Shown: in pieces, positions 5,114 through 11,406 of the stretch
How the letters are laid out: each line of letters opens with the position of its first letter
How positions within the stretch are numbered: the first letter of the stretch is position 1
NCBI GenBank assembly: GCA_022614795.1
Contig: JAKEHX010000112.1
Span: forward strand, 1-11,406
Direction: 5' to 3'
Length of the DNA stretch: 11,406 nt
Source of the DNA: Planctomycetaceae bacterium
GTDB taxonomy: Bacteria > Planctomycetota > Planctomycetia > Pirellulales > Pirellulaceae
Notes under the pieces: model-generated
Databases searched by the model: none
Seen by the model: only the letters and a program-made list of their open reading frames with translations
What the model was told of the DNA's origin: nothing
Made by a program: the position numbers and the translations under genes

Positions 5114-6979
5114 ATGCCACAGCCGTCAAATCTCTCCGGCGGAGCCGCGCCGTCGATTCGGAACATTCCAGGCCAGTGGCGCGCGGCGCTGGGCGAGATA
5201 CTTCGATCCTGGCGGCCGCTGGTTCTGTTCCAGATTTGGTATGCCCTGATTGTGAGCGCCATCCTCTCGTCGGCCGCCGGCTGGATGCTCGAGCAAGTCG
5301 TCCGGACTTCGGGCAGTGCGGCAATAACGAATTTCGATTTGGCGGGTTTCTTCCTTTCGCCGCGCGGGCTCGCATTTCTTGCGCTCCTGGCTGGAACGTG
5401 GAGTGCGTTTTTTTGGGCAGAGCGGAGCGGCGTGCTGCTCATGGCTGCCGCCAATCCGCCCGCGGCGATGGGAGCCACCGGCGCGCTGCGGCTTTCGCTG
5501 CGTCGCTCGCCGCACTGGATGTGGCTGGGCGGGTGGTACTTGCTCGTGTTTGCCGGCGTCCTGCTGCCAATCGCGGTGATCGCCGCGGTAATCGCCAAAT
5601 TCCTGCTCGGGGCGCATGACATCAATTACTACCTCTATCATCAACCGCGCGAGTGGTGGCTGGCCGTCGTTTGCGGGATCTTGCTGGGCGCGGCGTACGC
5701 TGGCGCGGTGCTCGCCCTGTGGTTTCGATTGGTGTTCGCTCTGCAACTCGTGCTGTTTGGCCGGGAAACGCCGCGGGCAGCGCTGGCCCGCAGCTGGTCG
5801 ATGACCAAGGGACGGATTCTCTCCCTGGCGCTCGCCCTGGGCGGCTGGTGGTTGGTCGTCGCGCTCCTGACCGCAGCCGGCTCGGCACTGGTCGGCTGTG
5901 GCGCCTTGGCTGCGCTGCGGGCAACCGGCTCCCATGCTGGGACTTCGCTCGCCGTCATCCTGATGGGTGCTGCGGCGATTTGGCTGGTTGGCGCCGCCGG
6001 ACACATCTTGAGCATGTCCGGGGAAGTCATCCTGGCCCACCGCTTTTATCTGGCGTGCGGCGGGACAGTTCCCACCCAGATCCCAGGCCCCGGGGGGACG
6101 CCTGCCCGTCGCTGGCCCCTGGCGTGGACGATAACCGCTGTGGCGTGTCTGGCGCTGGTGGCAGGTGTGTCGCTCATTGGGTGGCGGCTGGAAATGGCGG
6201 GTCACGAGGAGCAGTTCACCGTCACGGCTCATCGGGCAGGCGCGGCCAAGGCCCCGGAGAACACTTTGGCAGCGCTCAGACAGGCCATTGCGGACGGCGC
6301 TGACCTGGCCGAGATCGACGTCCAAACGACGCGCGACGGCGAGCTGGTCATCCTCCATGACGGCGACCTGGCGCGCCTTGCCGGCGATCCACGCCGCGTC
6401 GAAGAGCTGACGCTGAGCGAGCTAAGGCAGCTCGACATCGGCCGTTGGCACGACCCCTCGTTTGCCGGCGAGCGGGTGGCGACGCTGGGCGAGATGATCG
6501 CCCTCGCCAAAGGTCGCATTCGGCTGAATGTCGAACTGAAGTACAACCGCGACGATCCTGCGCTCGCGGCCAAGGTCCTCCAACTTCTGCGCAGCGAAGG
6601 CGTTCTCGACCAGTGCGTCATCACATCGCTGGAGCATTCCGCCATCCGCGAGGTGAAGCGGCTGGCGCCGGACGTAAGGGCAGGCCTGATCGTTACCAAG
6701 TCGATCGGCGATCCAGCCGATGTCGATGCCGACTTCTTGTCGCTGAATCAGGACGCGGTTTCGCCCAGGCTCCTCTACCGAGCCCACTCCCGTGGGAAGC
6801 AGGTCCACGTGTGGACGGTCAACGACCGGCCGTCGATGGAGCGCATGGTGGAAATGGGCGTGGACAGCCTGATCACCGATCACCCCGCCCAAGCCGTCGA
6901 GTTGCGCCGCGCACGCGCTGCCCTTTCGGGGCCGGAAAAACTGGTGCTGCGGCTGCGACGGGCGTTTCTCGGACGCTAA
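5114..6979 (+). CDS. Membrane-anchored glycerophosphodiester phosphodiesterase
   Basis: This 621-residue protein has two parts. Residues 1-358 hold about seven hydrophobic segments (near 38-58, 84-104, 137-162, 181-212, 236-262, 275-298 and 335-355), resembling the membrane domain attached to some bacterial GDPD enzymes. Residues 368-600 are a GDPD catalytic domain: HRAG at 373-376, PENT at 381-384, EID with E400 and D402, HDGDLAR with H415 and D416, E474 in NVELK, VWTVN at 566-570 and TDHP at 588-591. The family hydrolyses glycerophosphodiesters to glycerol-3-phosphate and an alcohol. All expected catalytic positions are present. Placement of the catalytic domain after the last membrane helix suggests action at the membrane surface, on lipid-derived or glycerophosphodiester substrates; this is inference. 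The ATG at 5114 is the first start, and the next in-frame Met lies at residue 58, inside helix 1. The stop interlocks with the convergent gene's stop. Confidence 0.93.
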   Translation: MPQPSNLSGGAAPSIRNIPGQWRAALGEILRSWRPLVLFQIWYALIVSAILSSAAGWMLEQVVRTSGSAAITNFDLAGFFLSPRGLAFLALLAGTWSAFFWAERSGVLLMAAANPPAAMGATGALRLSLRRSPHWMWLGGWYLLVFAGVLLPIAVIAAVIAKFLLGAHDINYYLYHQPREWWLAVVCGILLGAAYAGAVLALWFRLVFALQLVLFGRETPRAALARSWSMTKGRILSLALALGGWWLVVALLTAAGSALVGCGALAALRATGSHAGTSLAVILMGAAAIWLVGAAGHILSMSGEVILAHRFYLACGGTVPTQIPGPGGTPARRWPLAWTITAVACLALVAGVSLIGWRLEMAGHEEQFTVTAHRAGAAKAPENTLAALRQAIADGADLAEIDVQTTRDGELVILHDGDLARLAGDPRRVEELTLSELRQLDIGRWHDPSFAGERVATLGEMIALAKGRIRLNVELKYNRDDPALAAKVLQLLRSEGVLDQCVITSLEHSAIREVKRLAPDVRAGLIVTKSIGDPADVDADFLSLNQDAVSPRLLYRAHSRGKQVHVWTVNDRPSMERMVEMGVDSLITDHPAQAVELRRARAALSGPEKLVLRLRRAFLGR

Positions 6980-7224
6980 ATTTGCTCGATATCGATGACC
7001 GCGTGCACAGTCGCGTCCGCATGCGCGCTCCACGACTGCGCGACGGCGGCAACGCGCGACTCGTCTTCGCTTTCTGCGAGCACGAAAATCACGTCGCTGC
7101 GAATGCCGATCCATGCTCCGCGAAATTTAACGCCGACCTCGCGGTTGGGCCCGATTCGCTCGAACCTTTCCAGCATCTTTTCCTTTTGTCCCGGCTTCAC
7201 ATGAAACTCGACCATGTACTTCAT
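6976..7224 (-). CDS. DUF3303-like small protein
   Basis: This is an 82-residue soluble protein with an alpha-beta ferredoxin-like pattern: MKYMVEFHVKPGQKEKMLERF at the start, then GVKFRGAWIGIRSDVIFVLAESEDES and HAVIDIEQI at the end. Layout and sequence resemble DUF3303 proteins (M-K-Y-M-V start, W-x-G before a strand, a V/L-x-E-S-D turn); its function is unknown. The ATG at 7224 is preferred over the GTG at 7239 because it gives the family-like N-terminus. It is encoded 57 bases downstream of pckA on the same strand, so read-through from pckA is possible. Its TAG (6978-6976) and the TAA of the convergent phosphodiesterase (6977-6979) share bases. Confidence 0.8.
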   Translation of the reverse strand: MKYMVEFHVKPGQKEKMLERFERIGPNREVGVKFRGAWIGIRSDVIFVLAESEDESRVAAVAQSWSAHADATVHAVIDIEQI

Positions 7225-7281
7225 GAGACACCAGCTCACGTGGGAGGGCGATTTCTGCTTGATTTTTAACCGTGCCGCGGT

Positions 7282-8928
7282 CTACTTCGTGACTGGCCCC
7301 ACGGAGCGCACCTCCTCACTAGCGCCGTCGGCGAATTTTTCGAAATTGCCCTTGAACAATCCGGCCAGCTTGCGCGCGGTTGCGTCGTAGCTGGCCTTGT
7401 CGCTCCACATGCCACGTGGGATCAGCACCTCCGAGGGTACGCCAGGGCAAGCAGTTGGCACGGCGAATCCGAAAACCGGGTCGCGCGCGGTTTGGGCCCG
7501 CGACAGCTCGCCGCTGTGAATCGCGTCCAGAATGGCCCGCGTCAGCTTGAGCTTCATCCGCGCGCCGACGCCATAGGCCCCGCCCGACCACCCCGTATTC
7601 ACCAGCCAGACGTTGGCCTTGTTCTGTTCCATCTTCTGCGCGAGCAGCTCGGCATACTTCGCCGGCCGCCACATCAGGAACGGGCCGCCAAAGCACGGCG
7701 AGAAGGTCGCTTGCGGCTCGGTGACTCCCATTTCGGTGCCCGCGACCTTCGCTGTGTAGCCGCTGATGAAGTGATACATCGCCTGGGCCGGCGTCAGCTT
7801 GCTCACGGGCGGCAAGACCCCGAAGGCGTCGCACGTCAGGAAGATGACGTCGGTCGGATGCCCGGCGACGCAGGGAATCTTCGCGTTGCGGATGAATTCG
7901 ATCGGGTACGCCCCGCGGGTATTCTGAGTGATCGACGTATCGTGAAAATCGACTTGATGCGTGTCGCGGTCGAAGACGACGTTTTCCAGCACGGCTCCGA
8001 ATCGCAAGGCCTGGAAGATTTCTGGCTCCGATTCCGGCGTCAGGTCGATGGCCTTGGCGTAGCAGCCCCCCTCGATGTTGAAGATGCCCTTATCGCTCCA
8101 GCAATGCTCGTCGTCGCCAATGAGCAGCCGGTTCGGGTCGGCGGAGAGCGTGGTCTTGCCCGTTCCCGAAAGCCCGAACAGCAGCGACGAGCGCCCTGTC
8201 GCCTTGTCGGCAGTCGCCGAGCAGTGCATCGACAACACGCCCCGCCTGGGGCCGAAGTAGTTCATCATCGTGAAGACGCCCTTCTTCATCTCGCCGGCGT
8301 ATTCGGTGCCGAGGATGACAAACTCTTTGCATTCCAGCGAGAGATCGACGCTCGTCTTGGAGGTCATGCCCTTGGTGCGCCGATTCGCCGGAAACTCGCC
8401 GGCATTGTAAATCACCACATCCGGCTCTCCGAAAGAGCGCAGTTCTTCTGCCGTCGGCCGGATGAGCATGATGTGCATGAACAGGGCATGGTACGGTCGC
8501 GTGCAAATCACGCGCACTTTCGCCCGATAGGCCGGGTCCCACCCGGCAAAGGCGTCCACGACATAGAGTCGTTCTCGTGTATTGAGATAGTCGATGGCTC
8601 GCTCGCGGTTCGTATCGAACGTTTCCTCATCGATCGGCACATTGACGGCGCCCCACCAGATGTCGTCTTTCGAGCCAGGGTGCTGGACGACGCGTTTGTC
8701 TGTCGGCGAGCGGCCCGTTTTCTTGCCAGAGAAGGCAATCAAGGCCCCCGTGTCAGCGATGTCGCACTGAGCATCCTCGCGAATCGCTTCGCTGTAGAGC
8801 GCCGCTGGGGAGAGGTTGCGGCGAATGTCCTGCACCGTGATGCCGTACTGGGCGAGGTCAAACGGTGACGTCCCAGTCGCTTGGCGGGCCGGTGACGCCG
8901 CTTTGGAAGGGGAAAGGGTCGCGGCCAT
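7282..8928 (-). CDS. pckA: Phosphoenolpyruvate carboxykinase (ATP)
   Basis: This 548-residue enzyme converts oxaloacetate plus ATP to phosphoenolpyruvate, ADP and CO2, the entry step of gluconeogenesis (EC 4.1.1.49). The substrate loop SGKKTGRSPTDKR (67-79) contains R73. Y210, K216 and H235 lie in TEYAGEMKKG and SMHCSA and correspond to metal and substrate ligands. The P-loop is GLSGTGKTTLS (252-262), kinase-2 is LLIGDDEHCW (268-277) with D272 and D273, and the PEPCK-specific motif NIEGGCYAK lies at 284-292. R338 in NTRGAYP is the expected conserved Arg. The ATG at 8928 is preceded by a good Shine-Dalgarno (GGGAGGAG on the minus strand, about 8934-8941); upstream in-frame codons to 9033 would run into the divergent promoter region. 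The N-terminal tail of about 20 residues is Ala/Ser-rich and slightly longer than usual. Confidence 0.97.
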   Translation of the reverse strand: MAATLSPSKAASPARQATGTSPFDLAQYGITVQDIRRNLSPAALYSEAIREDAQCDIADTGALIAFSGKKTGRSPTDKRVVQHPGSKDDIWWGAVNVPIDEETFDTNRERAIDYLNTRERLYVVDAFAGWDPAYRAKVRVICTRPYHALFMHIMLIRPTAEELRSFGEPDVVIYNAGEFPANRRTKGMTSKTSVDLSLECKEFVILGTEYAGEMKKGVFTMMNYFGPRRGVLSMHCSATADKATGRSSLLFGLSGTGKTTLSADPNRLLIGDDEHCWSDKGIFNIEGGCYAKAIDLTPESEPEIFQALRFGAVLENVVFDRDTHQVDFHDTSITQNTRGAYPIEFIRNAKIPCVAGHPTDVIFLTCDAFGVLPPVSKLTPAQAMYHFISGYTAKVAGTEMGVTEPQATFSPCFGGPFLMWRPAKYAELLAQKMEQNKANVWLVNTGWSGGAYGVGARMKLKLTRAILDAIHSGELSRAQTARDPVFGFAVPTACPGVPSEVLIPRGMWSDKASYDATARKLAGLFKGNFEKFADGASEEVRSVGPVTK

Positions 8929-8980
8929 GAGACTCCTCCCGGGAATTGGGGAAGCGAACGAAGCAAAGCCTTGGTTCAAT

Positions 8981-9008
8981 TTAGCAGTTCGTCCCCGTCG
9001 TCTAGAAT
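8981..9008 (+). promoter_or_regulatory. Candidate promoter for phosphofructokinase within the pckA-pfk divergent region
   Basis: TTAGCA (8981-8986) and TAGAAT (9003-9008) are 16 bases apart. The -10 matches 5/6; the -35 is weak. A partial dyad TCCCCG (8992-8997) and CGGGGA (9009-9014) brackets the -10 and could be an operator or a hairpin. The whole 130-base gap (8929-9058) must also carry the pckA promoter on the other strand, for which I see no clear match. Confidence 0.3.
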
Positions 9009-9058
9009 CGGGGAACCACCTTTTCCGCAGCACTCAACTCCTAAGTGGCAGGTCTGTC

Positions 9059-10141
9059 ATGTCTCAAGTCATCGGTGTGGTAACGGGCGGAGGAGATTGT
9101 CCCGGGCTCAACGCCGTGATTCGCTCCGTCGCCAAGGCGGCGATTCGCCGCGGATGGCAGGCCGTGGGAATCATCGGCGGTTACGAAGGGCTATTGGCCC
9201 CGCAAAGAACGGTCGCCTTGGAAGGGGACCTGCTCAGCGGTTTGCTCGTCCGCGGCGGAACGATTCTGGGCACGGCCAACCAAGGCAAGTTCTCGGCCAA
9301 GGTGGGGCACGGCGAGTCGCGGCGGCTGCCGGTTGAACTGCTCGACGAAACCAAGCGCGGCTGCGAGCAGCTAAGGCTGTCGGGCCTGGTGTCGATCGGC
9401 GGCGATGGCTCGCTGGCAATCGCCCAGCAGCTCTGCGAGCACGGAATTCCCATCGTCGGCGTGCCGAAGACGATCGACAACGATCTGGCGGCCACCTTGA
9501 TGACTTTTGGCTTCGATTCAGCCGTCGCGTGCGCCACCGATGCCGTCGATCGGCTGCACAGCACGGCCGAGAGCCACCGGCGGGTCATGGTTTTGGAAGT
9601 CATGGGGCGCTACGCCGGCTGGATCGCGATCTATGCCGGCCTGGCCGGCGGCGCCGACGTGATTCTGATTCCCGAAATCCCTTTCAGCTACGACAGCATT
9701 TGCGCTAAAGTGCGCGAGCGCGAACAGGCCAGCAAGCACTTCACGATCGTGGTCGCGGCCGAAGGGGCGAGGGCCGCGGGAGCAGACTATGTCACCTCCA
9801 CCAATCAGCCGCAAAACCGCGAAGCCCGGCTGGGCGGAATTGGCGCTCAGGTAACCGAGGAGATTCAACGGCGCACGGGCAAAGAAACGCGGTCGGTCGT
9901 GCTCGGTCATTTACAACGCGGCGGCAGCCCCACGAACATGGATCGCGCGCTGTGCACGATATTCGGCGCCAAGGCCGTCGAGCTGATCGCGCAGCAGCGC
10001 TATGGTGAAATGGTCGCCTTCACCGGCAGCCAAATCTCGAGCGTGCCGATCAGCGAGGCAGTGGGGAAGCTGCGCACGGTTCCGCTCGACGGCGGATTCG
10101 TCACCGCGGCCCGCTCGCTGGGCATCTGCCTAGGTGATTGA
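9059..10141 (+). CDS. 6-phosphofructokinase (mixed-substrate, group III-like)
   Basis: This 360-residue phosphofructokinase phosphorylates fructose-6-phosphate to fructose-1,6-bisphosphate in glycolysis. It opens with IGVVTGGGDCPGLNAVIR. GGDGS lies at 114-118, PKTIDNDL at 136-143 with the catalytic base D140, MGRYAGW at 182-188, PEIPF at 205-209, and LQRGGSPT at 285-292 with R287 for sugar phosphate. G117 is the residue typical of ATP users, while K137 is typical of PPi-dependent and some ATP-dependent clades. That combination fits the mixed-substrate group, so the donor cannot be assigned with certainty, but ATP is favoured. Length matches that group rather than the 320-residue E. coli PfkA. 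The ATG at 9059 is chosen because the family N-terminus starts there; in-frame codons back to 8816 would overlap pckA. The Shine-Dalgarno is weak. Confidence 0.94.
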   Translation: MSQVIGVVTGGGDCPGLNAVIRSVAKAAIRRGWQAVGIIGGYEGLLAPQRTVALEGDLLSGLLVRGGTILGTANQGKFSAKVGHGESRRLPVELLDETKRGCEQLRLSGLVSIGGDGSLAIAQQLCEHGIPIVGVPKTIDNDLAATLMTFGFDSAVACATDAVDRLHSTAESHRRVMVLEVMGRYAGWIAIYAGLAGGADVILIPEIPFSYDSICAKVREREQASKHFTIVVAAEGARAAGADYVTSTNQPQNREARLGGIGAQVTEEIQRRTGKETRSVVLGHLQRGGSPTNMDRALCTIFGAKAVELIAQQRYGEMVAFTGSQISSVPISEAVGKLRTVPLDGGFVTAARSLGICLGD

Positions 10142-10168
10142 GCGCTCAACCGCCGCTCCGGATGAGCG
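10139..10168. terminator. Weak dyad between convergent genes, possible bidirectional terminator
   Basis: A perfect 10-bp palindrome TGAGCGCTCA (10139-10148) includes the phosphofructokinase stop codon. Its CGCTCA half can also pair with TGAGCG at 10163-10168 around a 14-base loop. The only gap between the two convergent genes is 28 bases, so termination must occur here or inside the opposing gene. No T-run follows, so the call is weak. Confidence 0.25.
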
Positions 10169-10169
10169 A

Positions 10170-10982
10170 TTAGTTAGGCGAGATGGGCTCATCGGTGAGC
10201 CAACGATACCTGCTCTTCTGCTTGTCGTAGATCAATGTTTTGTACCAGTCCTGACCGCGATGGTCCGGGCCGGCGGCGATCAGGATGTCGAGAAAACCAT
10301 CGCCGTGGAGATCGGCAAACCGCACGTCGCCTTTCGTGATGGGCTGGCCGCTACGCACCTGAAAATGCTCGTCGGAGCTTCCCTCCACGACGACGTGGAA
10401 ATCGTACTCGTGGTTGCTGAGCACATCTTTCGGCGTGACCTCCAAAGTGACCTGGCGTCCATCCCGCTGGATCGGAGCGACCATGCGAAATTCCGTCGTC
10501 TGGGGCGGGGCGGTGAATCCGGTCCTGCCGGAACAGTAGCGCTCGTCACTGGCGAACTCCGCCAGGGAGAACACGTAGCGGCCCGATTCAGAAAATGCGA
10601 CCGTCCGTCGTCCGCGATAGAGCTGCACCATGAAACCGGCGTTCTTCAGCGTCTGCTTGCCAATCGAAAAAAAGGCGACGCATTTCCCCTCGGAGTCGCT
10701 CCACATCTGCCTGGCCACCAACCCTTTCTCGTTATTGATCGATAACATGGCATCCAGCGCGTCCACGCCTGCGGGAACGTTGGCCGTGATCGTAAAGGCG
10801 TATTCGGGGTTTTCGAAGTCGTTGATGACCTGCTGATACAAAATCTGAACGCCCCACTTCCGGAGTTGTTCCCGATCATCGGGATGCAGGGTCCAAGTGG
10901 GGTTCGCCGCCAGGGCGCAAGGGGCCAAGGAGAGCACACAACCAGCCGTGAAACTCAGCGTTTTTATCGATGCCCATTTCAT
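10170..10982 (-). CDS. Secreted protein with an FG-GAP/VCBS-like calcium motif
   Basis: The product has 270 residues. It starts with a Sec signal peptide: MKWASIK, a hydrophobic core to about residue 20, and probable cleavage after CALA near residue 25. The mature part is mostly beta strands with no recognised enzyme motif. Near the C-terminus GDVRFADLHGDGFLDILIAAG (218-238) is an FG-GAP/VCBS-type motif: D224, H226, D228 and D232 are spaced as a calcium loop. A single blade is present, so it is not a full propeller. It ends KSRYRWLTDEPISPN. The ATG at 10982 is preceded by AAGGAG on the minus strand, 9 bases upstream, and gives the signal peptide; the open frame to 11048 adds unlikely sequence before it. 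The upstream gene on the same strand ends 149 bases away. Function is unknown; an extracytoplasmic location is inferred. Confidence 0.82.
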   Translation of the reverse strand: MKWASIKTLSFTAGCVLSLAPCALAANPTWTLHPDDREQLRKWGVQILYQQVINDFENPEYAFTITANVPAGVDALDAMLSINNEKGLVARQMWSDSEGKCVAFFSIGKQTLKNAGFMVQLYRGRRTVAFSESGRYVFSLAEFASDERYCSGRTGFTAPPQTTEFRMVAPIQRDGRQVTLEVTPKDVLSNHEYDFHVVVEGSSDEHFQVRSGQPITKGDVRFADLHGDGFLDILIAAGPDHRGQDWYKTLIYDKQKSRYRWLTDEPISPN

Positions 10983-11131
10983 CGCAGTTGCTCCTTGGCT
11001 CGGAAGAGGATCAGCCCTTTCCAGTAAGACGCCGCCATGATCAGACAAGTTTCCAAATCTACCGCCGAACCGCAGTTCGCCCGCCCGCAGCGGTTTGTTC
11101 GGTGCCGCTCTATTTCACCCCCAGAACGACC

Positions 11132-11406
11132 TCATTGCTCCAGGACCTTGAAACTCGACTTCAACTCTACCGGTTCCGCCGGCTGGCTGTCCTTCGGCGG
11201 GCTGCCCCCTTTGCCTGAGCGGATGATCCACTTTACTTCGTATGTCCCGGTGGGGAGTTTGCCGAGGTTGACGCCGTGGACTTCGTAGTGGTCATCCCCG
11301 GCGGTGGCCTCAGGACCGTTCATGGTGACGGTAAAGGTGTTTTCGTCCCGTTCGATGCGTTCGATCCACATAATGGTGCGGTTGAGTTGCTGCGAGCGGA
11401 ACAGCA
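11132..11406 (-). CDS. C-terminal part of an unidentified protein, truncated by the window edge
   Basis: The frame is open from the last bases of the window to the TGA at 11134-11132. An internal ATG at 11371 could be read as a start, but the frame continues through LFRSQQLNRTI to the edge, so this is probably the tail of a longer protein. Visible features are a strand-rich segment (MWIERIERDENTFTVTMNG), a DHYEVHGVNLGKLPTGTYEVKWII segment resembling a beta-sandwich edge, and a short charged tail ending KVLEQ. I recognise no family. The 149 bases between this stop and the next gene start (10983-11131) show only that gene's Shine-Dalgarno. Confidence 0.6.
   Translation of the reverse strand, partial: LFRSQQLNRTIMWIERIERDENTFTVTMNGPEATAGDDHYEVHGVNLGKLPTGTYEVKWIIRSGKGGSPPKDSQPAEPVELKSSFKVLEQ

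Noticed and set aside
5126..6358. 410-residue minus-strand open frame across the phosphodiesterase gene
   Set aside because: It is the antisense of a protein with intact catalytic motifs; its composition (Gln/Arg/Pro-rich) is a reading-frame artefact.
7492..8868. 458-residue plus-strand open frame across pckA
   Set aside because: pckA on the minus strand is unambiguous; the plus frame has no motif and would lie wholly inside it.
8816..9058. 81-codon in-frame upstream extension of the phosphofructokinase gene
   Set aside because: It overlaps the start of pckA and the divergent promoter region, and the family N-terminus begins at 9059.

Overview
The window is GC-rich bacterial chromosome and almost certainly from a planctomycete (Planctomycetota, Pirellulales-like). 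The evidence is a DUF1559 pseudopilin-like protein with the H-X9-DG tail, a small transthyretin-like lipoprotein directly behind it, Pro-rich lipoproteins, and the intergenic repeat families typical of that phylum (CCCGACGCGCAAGCGAGG units, GGCTCGGCAGGAGCC units, and 7-bp GACTCCC/GACCTCC arrays). No phage, insertion sequence, CRISPR array, tRNA or rRNA is visible. Most genes are housekeeping or cell-envelope genes.

Layout. Bases 1-195 hold the C-terminus of an upstream membrane-associated protein. A likely operon follows: the DUF1559 pseudopilin-like gene (303-1265) and a carboxypeptidase-regulatory-like lipoprotein (1279-1674). A REPIN-like pair of inverted hairpins (1727-1805) precedes surE (1819-2586). 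Two 23-bp direct repeats carry the surE stop codon and supply the Shine-Dalgarno of a Pro-rich lipoprotein (2645-3262). A repeat island (about 3283-3511) then separates this from a DUF58/vWA-like gene (3526-4422), followed by an unrecognised gene (4548-5024) and a membrane-anchored glycerophosphodiester phosphodiesterase (5114-6979).

On the minus strand are a DUF3303-like small protein (6976-7224), whose stop codon interlocks with that of the phosphodiesterase, and ATP-dependent PEP carboxykinase pckA (7282-8928). pckA is divergent from a 6-phosphofructokinase (9059-10141) across a 130-bp shared promoter region. The window closes with two minus-strand genes: a secreted protein with a Ca-binding FG-GAP-like motif (10170-10982) and the C-terminus of a protein running off the edge (11132-11406).

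Functional picture. The clearest link is the head-to-head pair of a gluconeogenic enzyme (PEPCK) and a glycolytic one (PFK), which suggests co-ordinated control of carbon flux. The PFK combines the Gly of ATP-dependent enzymes with the Lys usual in PPi-dependent ones. No wholly new multi-gene system is evident. The most unusual structures are the non-coding repeats and the unassigned 4423-5024 segment.
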